Source: Flectonema sp. DT1601
Taxonomy: Eukaryota > Euglenozoa > Diplonemea > Diplonemida > Diplonemidae
Assembly: GCA_964019425.1 (NCBI GenBank)
Contig: OZ025846.1
Coordinates: 62,001-126,000 of the forward strand
Direction of reading: 5' to 3'
DNA length: 64,000 bases
Below are positions 9,177-20,190 of the stretch, one piece after another. The position numbers were made by a program, and so were the translations under genes. The notes under the pieces were generated by a model, which searched no databases, had not been told where the DNA came from, and was given only the letters and a program-made list of their open reading frames with translations. Position 1 is the stretch's first letter, and the number at the start of each line of letters is the position of its first letter.

Positions 9177-10862
9177 CTACTTCGGAAGGTTCTTAATGAA
9201 GTATTTTCGAGTGTTGGTGGCCGTCTCCGCAACGTCTTTGGCACCCATCGATCCTAACTTATCAACGATACCAGCGATTATCGATGGAATAGAAGTAGCA
9301 GCGCCCGCTGTGATGTTAGTCACCATAACTCCTCCACTTCCGTTATTTAGATTGTGGTAGAGCAGGATAGACTTAGCTTTTTTAATCATATCAGTCGATG
9401 TCTTTGTACGCTTAGTCCTCTCTAATAGTATAGCATAATGAATTGGAAGATTATCATGCAAAGAAACCAACTCAGGGTATAACTCTGAAGGAATGACACT
9501 CACTTTAAATTGAATCGTTAATTTGTAAGGCCACACAATAGTTTTTTGAAACCTAAAAGTATCGCTGTCATCTGCTTGCAATACTTTAGTCCCAGACGGT
9601 TGACAAACTGTTTGATAACAAGTTGAAGCGATCATACGATCAGTAATGTGATCACTTCTTATTCCTTTTTGTAATAAATAAACAGCTTTGTTAAGAAGAT
9701 ACACACAACTGTCATCTGTCACTGGGTCTATTTTGGGAATACAATTATCTCTCATTTCGTCTTCAAATGCAGTGAGGTTGATTACTTTAGCGATTCGCTG
9801 AAGGTCCGGTAATTTCCCTTTTTGAAACGAAAAGTAATATAAAGATCCTCCAGATTGAAGTGACTTAATACCATCAGGAGTCAACACATTGAATTCCGAC
9901 ATCACCTTAGCAACAGATTTCGAACTGGGATCGAAATCAGCAACAAACGATGAAGACAGCTGTTCATCAGGCAATGGTTCTTTCTTTGATAAATATAATT
10001 GAGATAAATGGATGTGTTGATTAAAACATTTTTGACACATCTTTTTAAGACAAGCTCGACAACCTCTATTAAGAATAGGCTTTGAACTACACACAGAACA
10101 GGTGGCTAAACCTGGACCCCAATCATGGAACTCTGCAACCTCAGCAGAACCACACTGTGCTGTGGGTCGGATGATCTTTGATAATGCAGTAGTAGTTTCG
10201 TCAGGTAGAACACAAAGCAGTCTTGCCAAATCATCGACTGAAAGACCTTCTTGTTGAGTGCTGCTGTTGAAGCTAACTTCACTTTGAAGAGGAAGATTCA
10301 AATCGGTTAATACTTTTATCCAATCTGAATATTTAAGAGTACCTCCCAGAGAACCGTATCGAAGTATTGTTTGTTTTGATAATTCCAAAACCGAAACTTT
10401 CAATGAAATATGAGAATCAAAACACTTCTGACACATTCTTTTATCACAAACACCGCAACCTCTATTCCAAATTGGTCTGGCAGAGCATTCCGTACATATT
10501 GCGAGACCAGGTCCCCAATCTTTTAATTGTTGTTTTCCACATTCAGGAAATGCATAAGAGTCGCTGACATCCAACTGCTGCTCAGTTGTGTTTTGAGAAG
10601 ACATAATAAAATTATCCAGAGTATGATGAACGTCACTAAAAGACCTGCATGAATAAACAGAGGGTGATAGAGGTTCTTCATCGTAGCATCTGTGAGTGAC
10701 AACACTGATAGGTGGGAGTGATGCTTCCATTTTTATTTCTGGACATCCATCTTCAGTCGTGTCTTTAGTATTCCTCGATTTCAACCTACAATACAACAAT
10801 CCAATCAAAGACATCAACACCAAACATCCTATTATTATTATCGCTATGATTCCAACTTCCAT
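9177..10862 (-). CDS. Membrane-anchored protein with two duplicated treble-clef-like zinc fingers, 561 aa
   Basis: The start ATG at 10862 follows a run of 15 A on the coding strand. Residues 1-26 form one strong membrane helix (VGIIAIIIIGCLVLMSLIG). Two near-identical zinc-binding blocks follow at ~119 and ~251, each preceded by DWGPGLA and fitting C-x2-C-x9-C-x2-C-x4-C-x2-C-x3-H, a B-box/FYVE-like spacing. The rest is soluble, and the C-terminus has a Gly/Ala-rich helix (ITAGAATSIPSIIAGI). I recognise no named family. The duplication with conserved flanks suggests an ancient internal repeat, and zinc-mediated protein or lipid binding at a membrane is the reasonable inference. Confidence 0.8.
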   Translation of the reverse strand: MEVGIIAIIIIGCLVLMSLIGLLYCRLKSRNTKDTTEDGCPEIKMEASLPPISVVTHRCYDEEPLSPSVYSCRSFSDVHHTLDNFIMSSQNTTEQQLDVSDSYAFPECGKQQLKDWGPGLAICTECSARPIWNRGCGVCDKRMCQKCFDSHISLKVSVLELSKQTILRYGSLGGTLKYSDWIKVLTDLNLPLQSEVSFNSSTQQEGLSVDDLARLLCVLPDETTTALSKIIRPTAQCGSAEVAEFHDWGPGLATCSVCSSKPILNRGCRACLKKMCQKCFNQHIHLSQLYLSKKEPLPDEQLSSSFVADFDPSSKSVAKVMSEFNVLTPDGIKSLQSGGSLYYFSFQKGKLPDLQRIAKVINLTAFEDEMRDNCIPKIDPVTDDSCVYLLNKAVYLLQKGIRSDHITDRMIASTCYQTVCQPSGTKVLQADDSDTFRFQKTIVWPYKLTIQFKVSVIPSELYPELVSLHDNLPIHYAILLERTKRTKTSTDMIKKAKSILLYHNLNNGSGGVMVTNITAGAATSIPSIIAGIVDKLGSMGAKDVAETATNTRKYFIKNLPK

Positions 10863-11411
10863 TTTTTTTTTTTTTTTAATGTTATTTGGTGTTCCTTATT
10901 TTTTAAAACAATAAAACATAAATTCCTCAAAATAACCAATTCATTCTAAAAAAAAACAACATCTTGATGACACTCACACAAGATAAAACTGACCAGACTG
11001 ATACTGCTATGATGTATTAGCTTTATTTATTTATTTTTGTTTTTGTTTTTCTTCTTTTTTTTTTCCCCTTCTTTTTTTTTTTCATATGATACGAAATTGA
11101 AATAACAGACTGGAGGTATGGAGGGGGGAGACGAGAGAGACCACCAAGTTGAAACACAGCTGGTGTCAATCTAACTAACAATAGCTACACAGGGTTAGAA
11201 AACAGTTACTAATAATAATAATAATAAATAGTTGAGTGCTTACTTCGTAAAGGACTTCAAACATTAAATCGAACAACAACAAAGAGTCAGTTGTTCCCAA
11301 TAATTGGAAAACCATTCAACTCTTCAACAAGAAGAGAGCTCATTGTTGCTTCCTTTTATAAACAACCACATAAGTAATTCACTGAAAACAGATTACAGAA
11401 ATCAGTGAAGT
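10863..11411. other. Intergenic, no gene seen
   Basis: 549 bp. It begins with the T15 run that abuts the start codon of the zinc-finger gene and has further T-rich stretches at 11040-11083 and an (ATA)n run near 11212-11227. Confidence 0.55.
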
Positions 11412-13359
11412 CTATGCTGCTTTTGAAATCTTTTTAATCCTTGATTTGATCGCAGTGGATTTCTCTTTTTGATGTTCAATTCTCTGTTCCTTTGCTTTGT
11501 GATTAATCTTAATTAGTCTTCTGCGAGCCTTCTTTTCCGACGTAGTGAGTTCATCCTCTCCGTGGTTAGCGAACTTCTTATGTGAAGGAGCCTTAGTATC
11601 TTGAGGAGCCATGAGAGTAGCATTAGTGGTAGAACTCGGCATTGCTTCTTCCATTGCAATCGCAGAGTTGGTTGACGATCTAATCTTAAGCTCATCAACT
11701 GGCTGAGGTCTTGGAGTGTAGTAGAAGTTGCTTAACAAGTCTAAGTTACTCGCTAGTGCTCTCCACATCTGAATTACTTTCAATTCTTCTTTTTCTTCTT
11801 CAGTCAATTCATGTGTAGTCTCACCAGCAGATTCTAATTGCTTTCTGTGGCTATCAAGCCATTCTTTCTCGTAGAGATCAGCGAGACCAACTTTACTCTT
11901 TGTGTGCATATCAATCTGTTTTGTTTTTTGTTGTTGTTGTTGTTTTGTTTATCCAAACAAATAAATAATAAACTACCACCACATGACAAACCTCATTTCT
12001 GTGTTCAATTTTTAAATCCATTGCAGTGCTTCGGGCTTGTTTTCTAACGACGTCATCGAAAACATCATCCTGTGTTGTGTTGTGTTGAGTTAAGACTAAA
12101 CATTACAATAAACATCAAAAGGTGAGAACAACACATACTAAAATACGTCTCTTAAGACGTTCTTCTAATGATTTAGTGACTTCTTCAGTTACAAGAGGAC
12201 GAGCATTTTGCGTGTGATCAAATTCAAGGAACTCCTCAAGAAGAGCATTCTCTGGTCTGGCGCTTTGCATTGTTTCTCCAGCTAGTGACCAGTGGGTTGG
12301 TTTAAGTCTCTCGTCTTCAATATTTTTAATCTTCTTCGTTAGTTTATTTTGTCTTTGTTGGAAAGGTGTGAGACCGTCTTTGGGTGCCATGTCGTCGTCA
12401 CCGTCGAGGGAGTCGATTTCTACTTCCTCTTCGTCATCCAGAAAGTCTTCGTTTTCGATGTGTTTTCTCTCGTCTTCGTCTTGTTCTCCAAAACCGTCAT
12501 CTTTGTCGTAGTTGCCGACTCCGTACATTTGTTGCATTGTTTCGGTGTCGGCTCTCATTTCAGCCATCATTTCTTCGTCAAATTCTTCGTCTTCTTCATC
12601 CTCTTCTCCTTCTCCTTCTCCGAGGAGACCGTCGTCGAGATCGTAACCAGTTTCAAGTTTAGAAGGTTTGGATTTCTTGTCTTTTTGATTTTCCTTTTTC
12701 GGTTTCTTCACTTTTTGAATTAAATTTCCTTCGAAACTATCATCAGTCCCACTCTCCCCAATATCAGCCTCAAGCTTGTCGAGGAGGAGTTCTTCTTCGT
12801 CTTCACCCTTCTTTCTCTTTCCTTTTATTCTCGAGTGCTCTGCTTCAATATCCTTTAGGAGTTCATCTTCTTCTCTGGCTGCGAGGATTTTACGAGCATC
12901 TGAAAGTCTCATCTTTTTTTTTTTAGCTGCGGTTTCAGAGCCGTCTGATTCTTCCGTTTCTTCATCAGCGTCGTATTCAGACTCGTGGTTTGGTTCTTCG
13001 TCTTCAGCTGATTCCTCCTCCGACATTTCAACATCAGAGTTAGAGACATCCATGCCGCCGTAAGCAGCAAGTTTAGAGTCAACAATCCTACAGATATCTG
13101 CCGAGAGTGGTTCCATTTGAGGATATATTTGCTCTACGTCGAATCCGGTTCCGGTGTGTAACAGAGGAAGTCCGTTACTCTTACTCCCTGTTTTCGCTAT
13201 GTCATAAAGCACACCAGCTACCTCTCTCAGTGACTTTCCGATATCAGAACTCTTGCTGGCTATCAGGTCCGGGTCTCCGATTAGGATATCCATCTTTCCT
13301 TCAACTTCATTCAGTTTCCGTGAACCGGTTTTCGAAACATTCTTCTTCTTGCCACCCAT
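11412..13359 (-). CDS. MPP10: U3 snoRNP protein MPP10 (three exons)
   Basis: Exons are 12139-13359, 11992-12069 and 11412-11915, with introns of 69 and 76 bp (donors gtatgt and gtttgt, acceptors cacag and aacag). The joined product is 600 aa. It has the Mpp10 signature: long acidic Glu/Asp tracts in the middle, the ETMQSARPENALLEE block, then KRRIL/DDVFDDVVRK across the first splice and HTKSKVGLADLYEKEWL in exon 3, which is the conserved C-terminal core. MPP10 works with IMP3 and IMP4 in the SSU processome and is needed for early pre-18S rRNA cleavage in the nucleolus. Splice phases are all consistent, which supports the model. Confidence 0.93.
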
Positions 13360-14114
13360 GTTGTGGTAGGCTGTGAGTTATGTAAATTATATAATCTGAA
13401 GATCTCAAGAGGGATACCCGAGAACCGACTTCACTCATTCTTTGACTGAAGTAAAAAAAAAAAAAAAAAGTTTAACACAAAACACCACAAATACTCTTTA
13501 CTGACATACCGCTTTTAACGTATCCTGGTCGTGTATGTTGACAAAAGGAAAAGAAAAAGAAAACCACAATCCATTCCTCTCTGGAAGGATATTGTTGTTG
13601 TTATTCAAACAGAAGGCAAAAAAAAAAAAAATCGGAAGTAAATCATCGGTGGTATTTCCCTTGACCATTCGATAACGCAATATTTGGTAGCTTGTTTTTT
13701 TATAAAACAGCCACCTGTTTTAAAACCTGATCTGCCTCCAGATTGCTACAAGAGTCACCCTCTTCGAAGCAGGAAAACCCCTGCGTTCAATATCATAATA
13801 AATATGGGGCGATAAACAAATGAAAGAAACAGCAACTAGCGTAAGTTAAGAGTCAGTCTGACTTCACAATATTTTGTTGTTGTTGTCGTCAAAAAAACAA
13901 AACAAACAAAAAAAAAAAAGGGGGAGAGACTTGCCTAGTCATTACGCAAGTCCTTTTACCCGTAGGACTTTGCCACATAAAAAAGAAACTGTTTCAAAAT
14001 TTAAAAAAAGAGTATGCAAAACCCTTCGTTTATTAACTTACTGTCCGAAGCGAACTCAAGGATTGATATCCTTCGTATCTCTGCCTGTGGGATGAAGTGA
14101 CTAATAGAATCATT
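13360..14114. other. Intergenic, no gene seen
   Basis: 755 bp between MPP10 and the sulfotransferase with A17, A13 and A12 runs on the plus strand. The small ORFs here have no recognisable content. Confidence 0.55.
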
Positions 14115-15746
14115 TTATTTATCATAAAAACGAATATTATGTTTCTTAATCAGATCGAGGAACAGTTTATCATATTTTTCATACACTTTGAGAAATGGTT
14201 TCTTCTCTTCATCAGTACCAGAATCGAGGTTGAGAGAACCAGCTCGATTTGAGTAAGATGCTTTTCGAGTGAGACCAACTTGTTTAGCATCACGACAATT
14301 ATCAATGATTCCTTTGTAAAGTGTTGCTGGTGTGCATTTTGTTGAATTCCAATTTTCGTCAGGTTTGCATTGTGGTTTTGGTCTTTTGTAACCAAAAGCC
14401 TGTTCAAGAGCTTCAATAATGAACATGTGATCAGCTTTTTTCATCGCATCCGTTTTGATAACAGTAAACTGATCAGGTGAGAAAAAGTGTAACCAATACC
14501 GCAATCCTAATGCCGGTAAACTGTGACCAAGATAACTCTTTGCTCCGAAACAATGAAATTGCACATATCGAAGCTTTTCCTTAGCATCATCAGCGAATAG
14601 TGATTCAGGATCATCTCGTAAAGCTTCACAACCGGGTTTGTTCCATTTTGCGAGTTCGAAGCGCATTCTTTTTATAAAAGCGCCATCTCTATATTTTGAT
14701 GGATTCTTCCCCATAATCATTACAAAGTGACTAAACGATCTCGACATTCCTTCTCTCCAAACAATAACAAATCGTGGTTTATTAATATTGTGACGATGAT
14801 CAAGGGCAACATTCTCAGCCGCACCAGGAGACATCAAATAAGAAGGCGTCGCATCCAACACTCCCCAATGCATTGATTCAGGTTCTACTGGAGGGAAAGA
14901 CTCAAATAATTTATAGTATTTCGGGTTAGTACTGTTACCTGCATTTCTATACACTCTCGGTTCTTTACCGAGATCATATCTGCGAAATCCAGTTCGATTC
15001 CAGGCGGCGTCGTAGTTGTATGATGTGTGTCCCCAATTACGGGGTTCACCTCCACCTCTGGATGGCATTGGCCACCGATGAGATGGTCGAGGGTATGGTT
15101 TGTAAACGTCATCACCAGAGAGAGCACCAGCAGAGATACATTTTTCTATAAAAGTGGTACCAGCTTTTGGAGCACCCAATACGAATATCATAGGATGCAG
15201 TCTTCCATTCCAATTATCAGGAAGGCCGTGTTTCCTCGCCAATCGCAAAGCTGCTTCACCTGTTGGTGCATTTGGTGTTTCAGGAATCCTACCGTGACCT
15301 GCTGCGTGAATAAAACGAGGCATCATCTCGGGAGTAAACACAACCCCACCAGGTAATGAGTATTGCCTGGCTGCTTCAATTGCTTCAGGTGAAGCGTTCT
15401 TTGAAGGGGGAGGAGGGAGAGGGAATACGGTAATGTCTTCTTCTCCAGCCTCCTTATCACCTTTAATTACAACATAATCTCTCTTCTCTTCAATATCTTT
15501 AGAAGAACTACCGGATTCCTTTTCTTGATGTCTTTCCAGAGTAGGATCTGCTTCCTCGAGTTCTTCAAACGGATCACCTCCGTCAAGGATCTCTTTCATA
15601 CCTCCCATAGATGATATCTCTTGTTCATTAAAACTGACTCCTCTTACACCTGCTACTCGAGTTTCATTACCTTCACTACTCAGTACTAATAATCCGGCCA
15701 TGACTGCCAGAGCATACACCAACACTACTACCTGTCTCCCTTTCAT
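14115..15746 (-). CDS. Secretory-pathway sulfotransferase
   Basis: 543 aa. The N-terminus MKGRQVVVLVYALAVMAGLL is a signal anchor, followed by a Glu-rich stem, the type II Golgi layout. The PAPS 5'-phosphosulfate loop is clear at residues ~187-198 (FVLGAPKAGTTF), and the 3'-phosphate site at ~325-340 (RFVIVWREGMSRSFSHF) carries the Arg and Ser expected. C-terminal KADHMFIIEALEQAFGYKRP and FLKVYEKYDKLF resemble Golgi carbohydrate sulfotransferases of the heparan and chondroitin type. It would transfer sulfate from PAPS to a glycan or glycoprotein in the Golgi lumen. The acceptor is unknown. Confidence 0.9.
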   Translation of the reverse strand: MKGRQVVVLVYALAVMAGLLVLSSEGNETRVAGVRGVSFNEQEISSMGGMKEILDGGDPFEELEEADPTLERHQEKESGSSSKDIEEKRDYVVIKGDKEAGEEDITVFPLPPPPSKNASPEAIEAARQYSLPGGVVFTPEMMPRFIHAAGHGRIPETPNAPTGEAALRLARKHGLPDNWNGRLHPMIFVLGAPKAGTTFIEKCISAGALSGDDVYKPYPRPSHRWPMPSRGGGEPRNWGHTSYNYDAAWNRTGFRRYDLGKEPRVYRNAGNSTNPKYYKLFESFPPVEPESMHWGVLDATPSYLMSPGAAENVALDHRHNINKPRFVIVWREGMSRSFSHFVMIMGKNPSKYRDGAFIKRMRFELAKWNKPGCEALRDDPESLFADDAKEKLRYVQFHCFGAKSYLGHSLPALGLRYWLHFFSPDQFTVIKTDAMKKADHMFIIEALEQAFGYKRPKPQCKPDENWNSTKCTPATLYKGIIDNCRDAKQVGLTRKASYSNRAGSLNLDSGTDEEKKPFLKVYEKYDKLFLDLIKKHNIRFYDK

Positions 15747-15865
15747 CTTTTATGTGTGTTGCTGATCGAATACGGATTATGGAAAATCTCAATACCAAAA
15801 GAAAAATGGTCATGCCAAGAATTCTAAAATAAAACCTTCGCAAGGCTACCAACACGTGGATAGCA

Positions 15866-15888
15866 GTTCCCCAGGTAACTAGGGGAAC
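15866..15888. other. Small hairpin upstream of the sulfotransferase
   Basis: GTTCCCC and GGGGAAC form a 7-bp stem around a 9-nt loop. The role is unknown; it lies between two minus-strand genes. Confidence 0.3.
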
Positions 15889-15915
15889 ACATGTTTAATA
15901 TTGTCCTTCAGTGTA

Positions 15916-16218
15916 CTACATGCAAGCTCCAGTAGCAGGGTTTGTGTGCATACAACTTCCGTCACCATTTAAAAGGATCCTAGAACCATCTGACATCTGT
16001 TTGTGTGTGAAGGTGGGTGTGAGTGGTTGAGCGATAGGAACACAAAAAGAAACACAACATACGGTCACAGTAAAATGATCATAACGAGCTGGTGTCTTCA
16101 CTACTGCTTTAGTTCCAGATACCCAAGCTTTTTTCATTGTTTGCTGAATGCCACCTTGACCAATCTCTTTAGTCTCTTGTGCTGTACTGGTATTGTGAGA
16201 GAGGTCAATAACTCCCAT
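15916..16218 (-). CDS. Small two-exon hypothetical protein, 78 aa
   Basis: Exon 1 is 16063-16218 and exon 2 is 15916-15996, separated by a 66-bp intron (gtatgt...acacacaaacag). The intron is in frame, so an unspliced reading is also open, but its translation is Cys/Val/Pro-rich and unlike the flanks. The spliced protein begins MGVIDLSHNTSTAQETKEI and ends GDGSCMHTNPATGACM. I do not recognise it. It has no signal peptide or helix. The canonical intron makes a real gene likely. Confidence 0.6.
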   Translation of the reverse strand: MGVIDLSHNTSTAQETKEIGQGGIQQTMKKAWVSGTKAVVKTPARYDHFTVTVCCVSFCVPIAQPLTPTFTHKQMSDGSRILLNGDGSCMHTNPATGACM

Positions 16219-16471
16219 GTTTGTGTAAATACTGTGAAGGGTTGATTAGTAATCAGCTGTTCTTTATATTTGAGTAAATATATTCTATCACAAAGCTGAC
16301 AACAAGCAGAGTACAAGTGATAAACGATAAGATTTAGACTACCTTGTAACATTATAAGTAACTTTACAGTAAGGTGAGAAGTGTACCAACTAATTGACGT
16401 CTATCCTGACGGCTGAAGTCGTTCAGAAGTTCAAATAGCTTTAGAAGGTCAAGTTGCTTACTGCTGGTACT

Positions 16472-18307
16472 TCACTGGTCCTTCTTTGTAGCAGCTTCTT
16501 CTTTGTTTTTTCGAGCCCTTGCCAAACGACTTTTCTTTTCAAGTTTCTGCAGGTCAATCATAATATTCCTTCCAGTGATAGCACTGGCCGAGAAGAATCC
16601 TCCCATTAGCGCACCACCGAAACCAGCTGTGAGAACGTCTTGTCCTGTTAACCAAAGACCTTCAACAGGTGTTTGTGGTCGAAGAGCTGCCATTGTTTCA
16701 TATGAAAACCTTTCAGCTGTGTGATCAATTCCATAAATCTCACCACCTCCACTGTTGAGATAATACTTACAAGAGAGAGGAGTTGATGCTTCGATGTGAA
16801 GATCTTTTCCTTTTAATTGAGGAAAGTGTTTTAACGCAGTCTGCCACATCTTATCAGCGAAAATATTCTTCAGCGCCTCGTAGTCCGATCCTCTGTTATG
16901 GATGCGCTCGTTCTCCCATCCCTTGAAAAGCTCAAACTTTGCAGGGGCTACAATGGTGCAAGTTGACTTTCCTGGAAGTCGTTTTTTCGCAATCGGATCT
17001 TTTTGAATTGGGAATGATAAAAACATAACTGGGAGTTCCCAATCTCCAGAGAGGATTTCCTCTTCAGTCATGTTGTCGTATTTTTGAGAATTCGTATTGT
17101 GATTACCATCAGGGAATATCCAATGGTTTTGTGACTTTAAATCTAATTCTTCAGGAGACCCGTCGATACCAACAAACAAACAAACACATGACATTCCTCG
17201 ACGTAGATTCTTGAGTGGCTTTTGTTCTAATAATGGAGCAAGCTGTGGACACAGTTTTAAATAAGTGTTGTGTACTCCTGCATCCGACACTACAATAGGA
17301 GCAAATAGTAAGGAATCGTCTTTATCCATTCGAACTCCGATGGCTCTGTTGCCTTCGACGATAATTTCTGAAACCCTGGCTTTGCAGAGTACTCTTCCTC
17401 CTTCAGATTCGATGACTTTAGTGAGGTGGAATATTATTTCTGATGATCCTCCGATTGGGTATTGTGCTCCATATCGATAATGATTCACAACTAAGGCGTG
17501 CATCCCAAATGCTCCTTCAGCAGGAATAGTTCCGTAATCAGCATAGCAATAACTTAAAACAGATTTCAATTCTTCATTATCAGTAATCGAGTCTAGAACT
17601 GATTGTGTTGTCTTGCTTGCGAGTTCGAAGTAGTTTCCAATTAGAAATTTGAGGATGCCAGTAGTTTTCAAAATAAACAAAAACCACTTTGGTAGTAATT
17701 TCACGATAAAAGCAGCCTTCATGTCCCTTAATTGGCGAAGCTTTGCTAAGTAGTTGTCGATAGCCCTCTCTTCTCCTGGGAATGATTTTAACAGCTCTGT
17801 ACGATAGGATGCAGCGTCAGAGAGCATGTTTATCTTCTTATCTCCAATACAGCAAACATCGTAGGCGTCTTCCATTGGATGGAATTTTTGCTTTCCATCA
17901 GTCAGTAGTTCGATTACCGATGATGCGGAGTCTTTTCCAATGTAATGGATTCCAGAGTCGAATTCAAATTCTTTTTCAAAAAAAGTATGACAACAACCTC
18001 CAGCAGTGTCGTGTTGTTCGACAACCAGAACCTTCTTTCCCATCTTAGCCAATATCGCTGCGGTCGCCATCCCTCCGATCCCAGATCCGATTACTATGGC
18101 GTCGAGGTTTTTAGGTGTGTTATTCTTCGTGTATAATTGTTTAAGAACTCTATCTCTGTTTTCAAGATCTTCTTCGACGTGTAGCTCTTTCGGTGTTGGC
18201 ATTTCAGGAAAAATATTTTTTCCTTTTGACGCCATCAATGGTTTCATTCCAACATAAAACACCACCCCAATCACTATCGTTATCAGAAGAACAGTAAATA
18301 TCATCAT
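16472..18307 (-). CDS. RETSAT/carotenoid-isomerase-like FAD oxidoreductase
   Basis: I start at the ATG at 18307 (MMIFTVLLITIVIGVVF), giving 611 aa, very close to animal retinol saturase. An in-frame ATG 34 codons upstream exists. The N-terminal helix is a membrane anchor or signal. The dinucleotide-binding motif VIGSGIGGMATAA follows at ~74, with VVEQHDTAGGCCHTF and the FDSGIHYIG block shared by RETSAT and plant CRTISO. The C-terminal FAD contact GLWLTGQDVLTAGFGGA is intact. Family members saturate the 13,14 bond of all-trans-retinol or isomerise carotenoids, in the ER membrane in animals. The true substrate in this organism is not known. Confidence 0.92.
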   Translation of the reverse strand: MMIFTVLLITIVIGVVFYVGMKPLMASKGKNIFPEMPTPKELHVEEDLENRDRVLKQLYTKNNTPKNLDAIVIGSGIGGMATAAILAKMGKKVLVVEQHDTAGGCCHTFFEKEFEFDSGIHYIGKDSASSVIELLTDGKQKFHPMEDAYDVCCIGDKKINMLSDAASYRTELLKSFPGEERAIDNYLAKLRQLRDMKAAFIVKLLPKWFLFILKTTGILKFLIGNYFELASKTTQSVLDSITDNEELKSVLSYCYADYGTIPAEGAFGMHALVVNHYRYGAQYPIGGSSEIIFHLTKVIESEGGRVLCKARVSEIIVEGNRAIGVRMDKDDSLLFAPIVVSDAGVHNTYLKLCPQLAPLLEQKPLKNLRRGMSCVCLFVGIDGSPEELDLKSQNHWIFPDGNHNTNSQKYDNMTEEEILSGDWELPVMFLSFPIQKDPIAKKRLPGKSTCTIVAPAKFELFKGWENERIHNRGSDYEALKNIFADKMWQTALKHFPQLKGKDLHIEASTPLSCKYYLNSGGGEIYGIDHTAERFSYETMAALRPQTPVEGLWLTGQDVLTAGFGGALMGGFFSASAITGRNIMIDLQKLEKKSRLARARKNKEEAATKKDQ

Positions 18308-18409
18308 CGTTAGTCGCTGCTGAGATATGAGTAATGTTGAGAACAAAAACAAAAGCTGACAATGGAATGCCTCAGAGGAGTTAGAATGAAGAGGCTTATC
18401 AAATCTCAC

Positions 18410-18671
18410 ATGAATAATATAAACATGAACATGTTGCTCTTTTGGTATGAATTCTCACAAATGGAGATGTAATTTAATAAAATAAATTTCTGGATCGCAG
18501 AATCGAAGGAACATAATAAAACAAGAGCAGTTTTTTTTTTTTTTTTTTTTAAAAAACAAGGCAGCACAATAAGCGCCATTTCAGAAAAAAAAAAAAAAAG
18601 GAAACGAAAATCAAATGTGCATCATGTTAGTTGTCGGTAAGAGCAAGAAATAGTTTTTTTTTTCGTTGTTA
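18410..18671. other. Short intergenic, homopolymer-rich
   Basis: T18 (18533-18550) and A15 (18585-18599) runs; no gene. Confidence 0.5.
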
Positions 18672-19541
18672 TCAAGACGTTGATTGATTAATAATATTAA
18701 ACATCGCAATACCATCCCAGACGTTGTGATTCTTTAGTTCACACATTCGATCAACCCTTTTGATGATTGCTTCATTTTCTTCCGGATGAGCATTTTCAAT
18801 TGCCTCTTCCATTGTTTTGTAACAACAGCGTTGACCAAAAGTGATTCCGTTAGAAAGTCTACACGTACCAGAGTTTCTGAATACTATTGCAATGCGAGGT
18901 CCTGTCGTCGGTCTAATCTTGTGAATTCCGTGGACCCATTTAGAATTAGTAATCTCATCGAGTATCAATAAAGAGTTGTGAGGCAGAATTGTTTTACTGT
19001 GATCAGTTGGATCGTTATCAGTTTCTTTAACCTCATCTTTCTTATGCATTACCATCTCTCTTTCACTACCGAGACTAACAACACCAACAGTACTTCCTTC
19101 AGTTAAGTCTAAAAAGGTATCACTGTGAAATCCCATGCTGTCACTCTCATTTTCATAGTAAATAATATGTGCCAGGTTCCACTGTAGTCCGGTGCGTTTT
19201 TCAGCTGCTTTCTTAATGTTGTTGACGGTTTCACTCCATGGGTGGTACGTCATTTTCTTAATATTCTCAGGAACCTGTGCCATCGTACAGCGATACCATA
19301 AAGTGACTCCATCAGCTACTGGTGTTGCCTGGAAAGCCATCTTTCTAGGAAGACGGTGTAGTCCTCCAGTTGATGTTTTTGCGTGATATTGATCATACTG
19401 TACTCCATCACTACCTCCTGGCATTAGAGCATTGAATGCTTTCTGTGCTTCTGATTCACTCTCTAGGATGTTTGCTAATACCTTTGTGTTTCCCTCACCC
19501 ATTCCCTCAATCACAATGTTACTGTCTTCACCAGTTGTCAT
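18672..19541 (-). CDS. AlkB-like 2-oxoglutarate/Fe(II) dioxygenase
   Basis: 289 aa. The double-stranded beta-helix core is recognisable. The iron ligands HxD lie at ~138-140 (MGFHSDTFLDL), the second His at ~205 (SKWVHGIHKI), and the 2-oxoglutarate-binding Arg in the RIAIVFRNSGT segment. GLQWNLAHIIYYENESDSMG fits the AlkB substrate-side strand preceding HxD. The closest architecture is ALKBH-type demethylation of alkylated DNA, RNA or protein. The N-terminal ~70 residues are unassigned, and a C-terminal helix rich in Glu follows. Which substrate it repairs cannot be decided here. Confidence 0.88.
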   Translation of the reverse strand: MTTGEDSNIVIEGMGEGNTKVLANILESESEAQKAFNALMPGGSDGVQYDQYHAKTSTGGLHRLPRKMAFQATPVADGVTLWYRCTMAQVPENIKKMTYHPWSETVNNIKKAAEKRTGLQWNLAHIIYYENESDSMGFHSDTFLDLTEGSTVGVVSLGSEREMVMHKKDEVKETDNDPTDHSKTILPHNSLLILDEITNSKWVHGIHKIRPTTGPRIAIVFRNSGTCRLSNGITFGQRCCYKTMEEAIENAHPEENEAIIKRVDRMCELKNHNVWDGIAMFNIINQSTS

Positions 19542-19883
19542 ATTTTAGTTAAGCTGGTCCCTAGAAATATTTATAAAATAGCCAACCGCAACTTCCGAGA
19601 GGACGAGCACTGAAAAGCACAAAAAAAAAAAAAAAACTACTACTACTACTAAATTCGTAAGACACACAACAAGGTGTTAGTTAAGAAATAGTAACAAAAT
19701 AAAACTCCAGTAAAAAAATGCCAATCAAATTAAAAAGTTTTCTTCTCGTACATCAGAAGTCGACATTGACTTGTGTGAAGTACCGTTGGTGATGAATAAA
19801 AGAAGGCAAACGTTAGTTAGCGAGTCAAAAGCCTGAAACATCGCAAATAAGGTGGCTAACAGGGCCGAACATATTGCAGAGAT

Positions 19884-20190
19884 AAACCTGTTGTGAATGA
19901 TTAATAAAATATTTCCAAACGTAACAACACACCCAAGCCACATACTCACTTTCACCTAGCCATAGTTTTCATTTTAGTTACTTATGCAAAAGCAAAATAA
20001 GTTTTATTCAGAAAAACAGAATATAAATAACTTTGAGCGAGCGAAGCGAGCCTGGACGGGTATCTCTCGTTTTTATACTATTACCAGTATTGGGGATTTT
20101 TTGGGTTCCAAGGAAATTGGGGGCTACCGTGGGCTTTTTTAATTTATAACCTAGCCGTTGTTTTCGTGCTAGCATATTAATAAATTCCAC
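19884..20190. repeat. Direct repeat flanking the LRR gene, left copy
   Basis: Segments starting ATAAACCTGTTGTGAATGAT (19884), TTTTATTCAGAAAAACA (20002), GCGAGCCTGGAC (20046), TTACCAGTATTGGGGATTTT (20083) and GTGCTAGCATATTAATA (20167) recur in the same orientation at 23313-23590. The order of sub-blocks differs slightly, as if one copy were offset in a tandem unit. Confidence 0.75.

Noticed and set aside
12349-12723. Plus-strand ORFs over the acidic part of MPP10
   Set aside because: Antisense shadows of Asp/Glu-rich codons.
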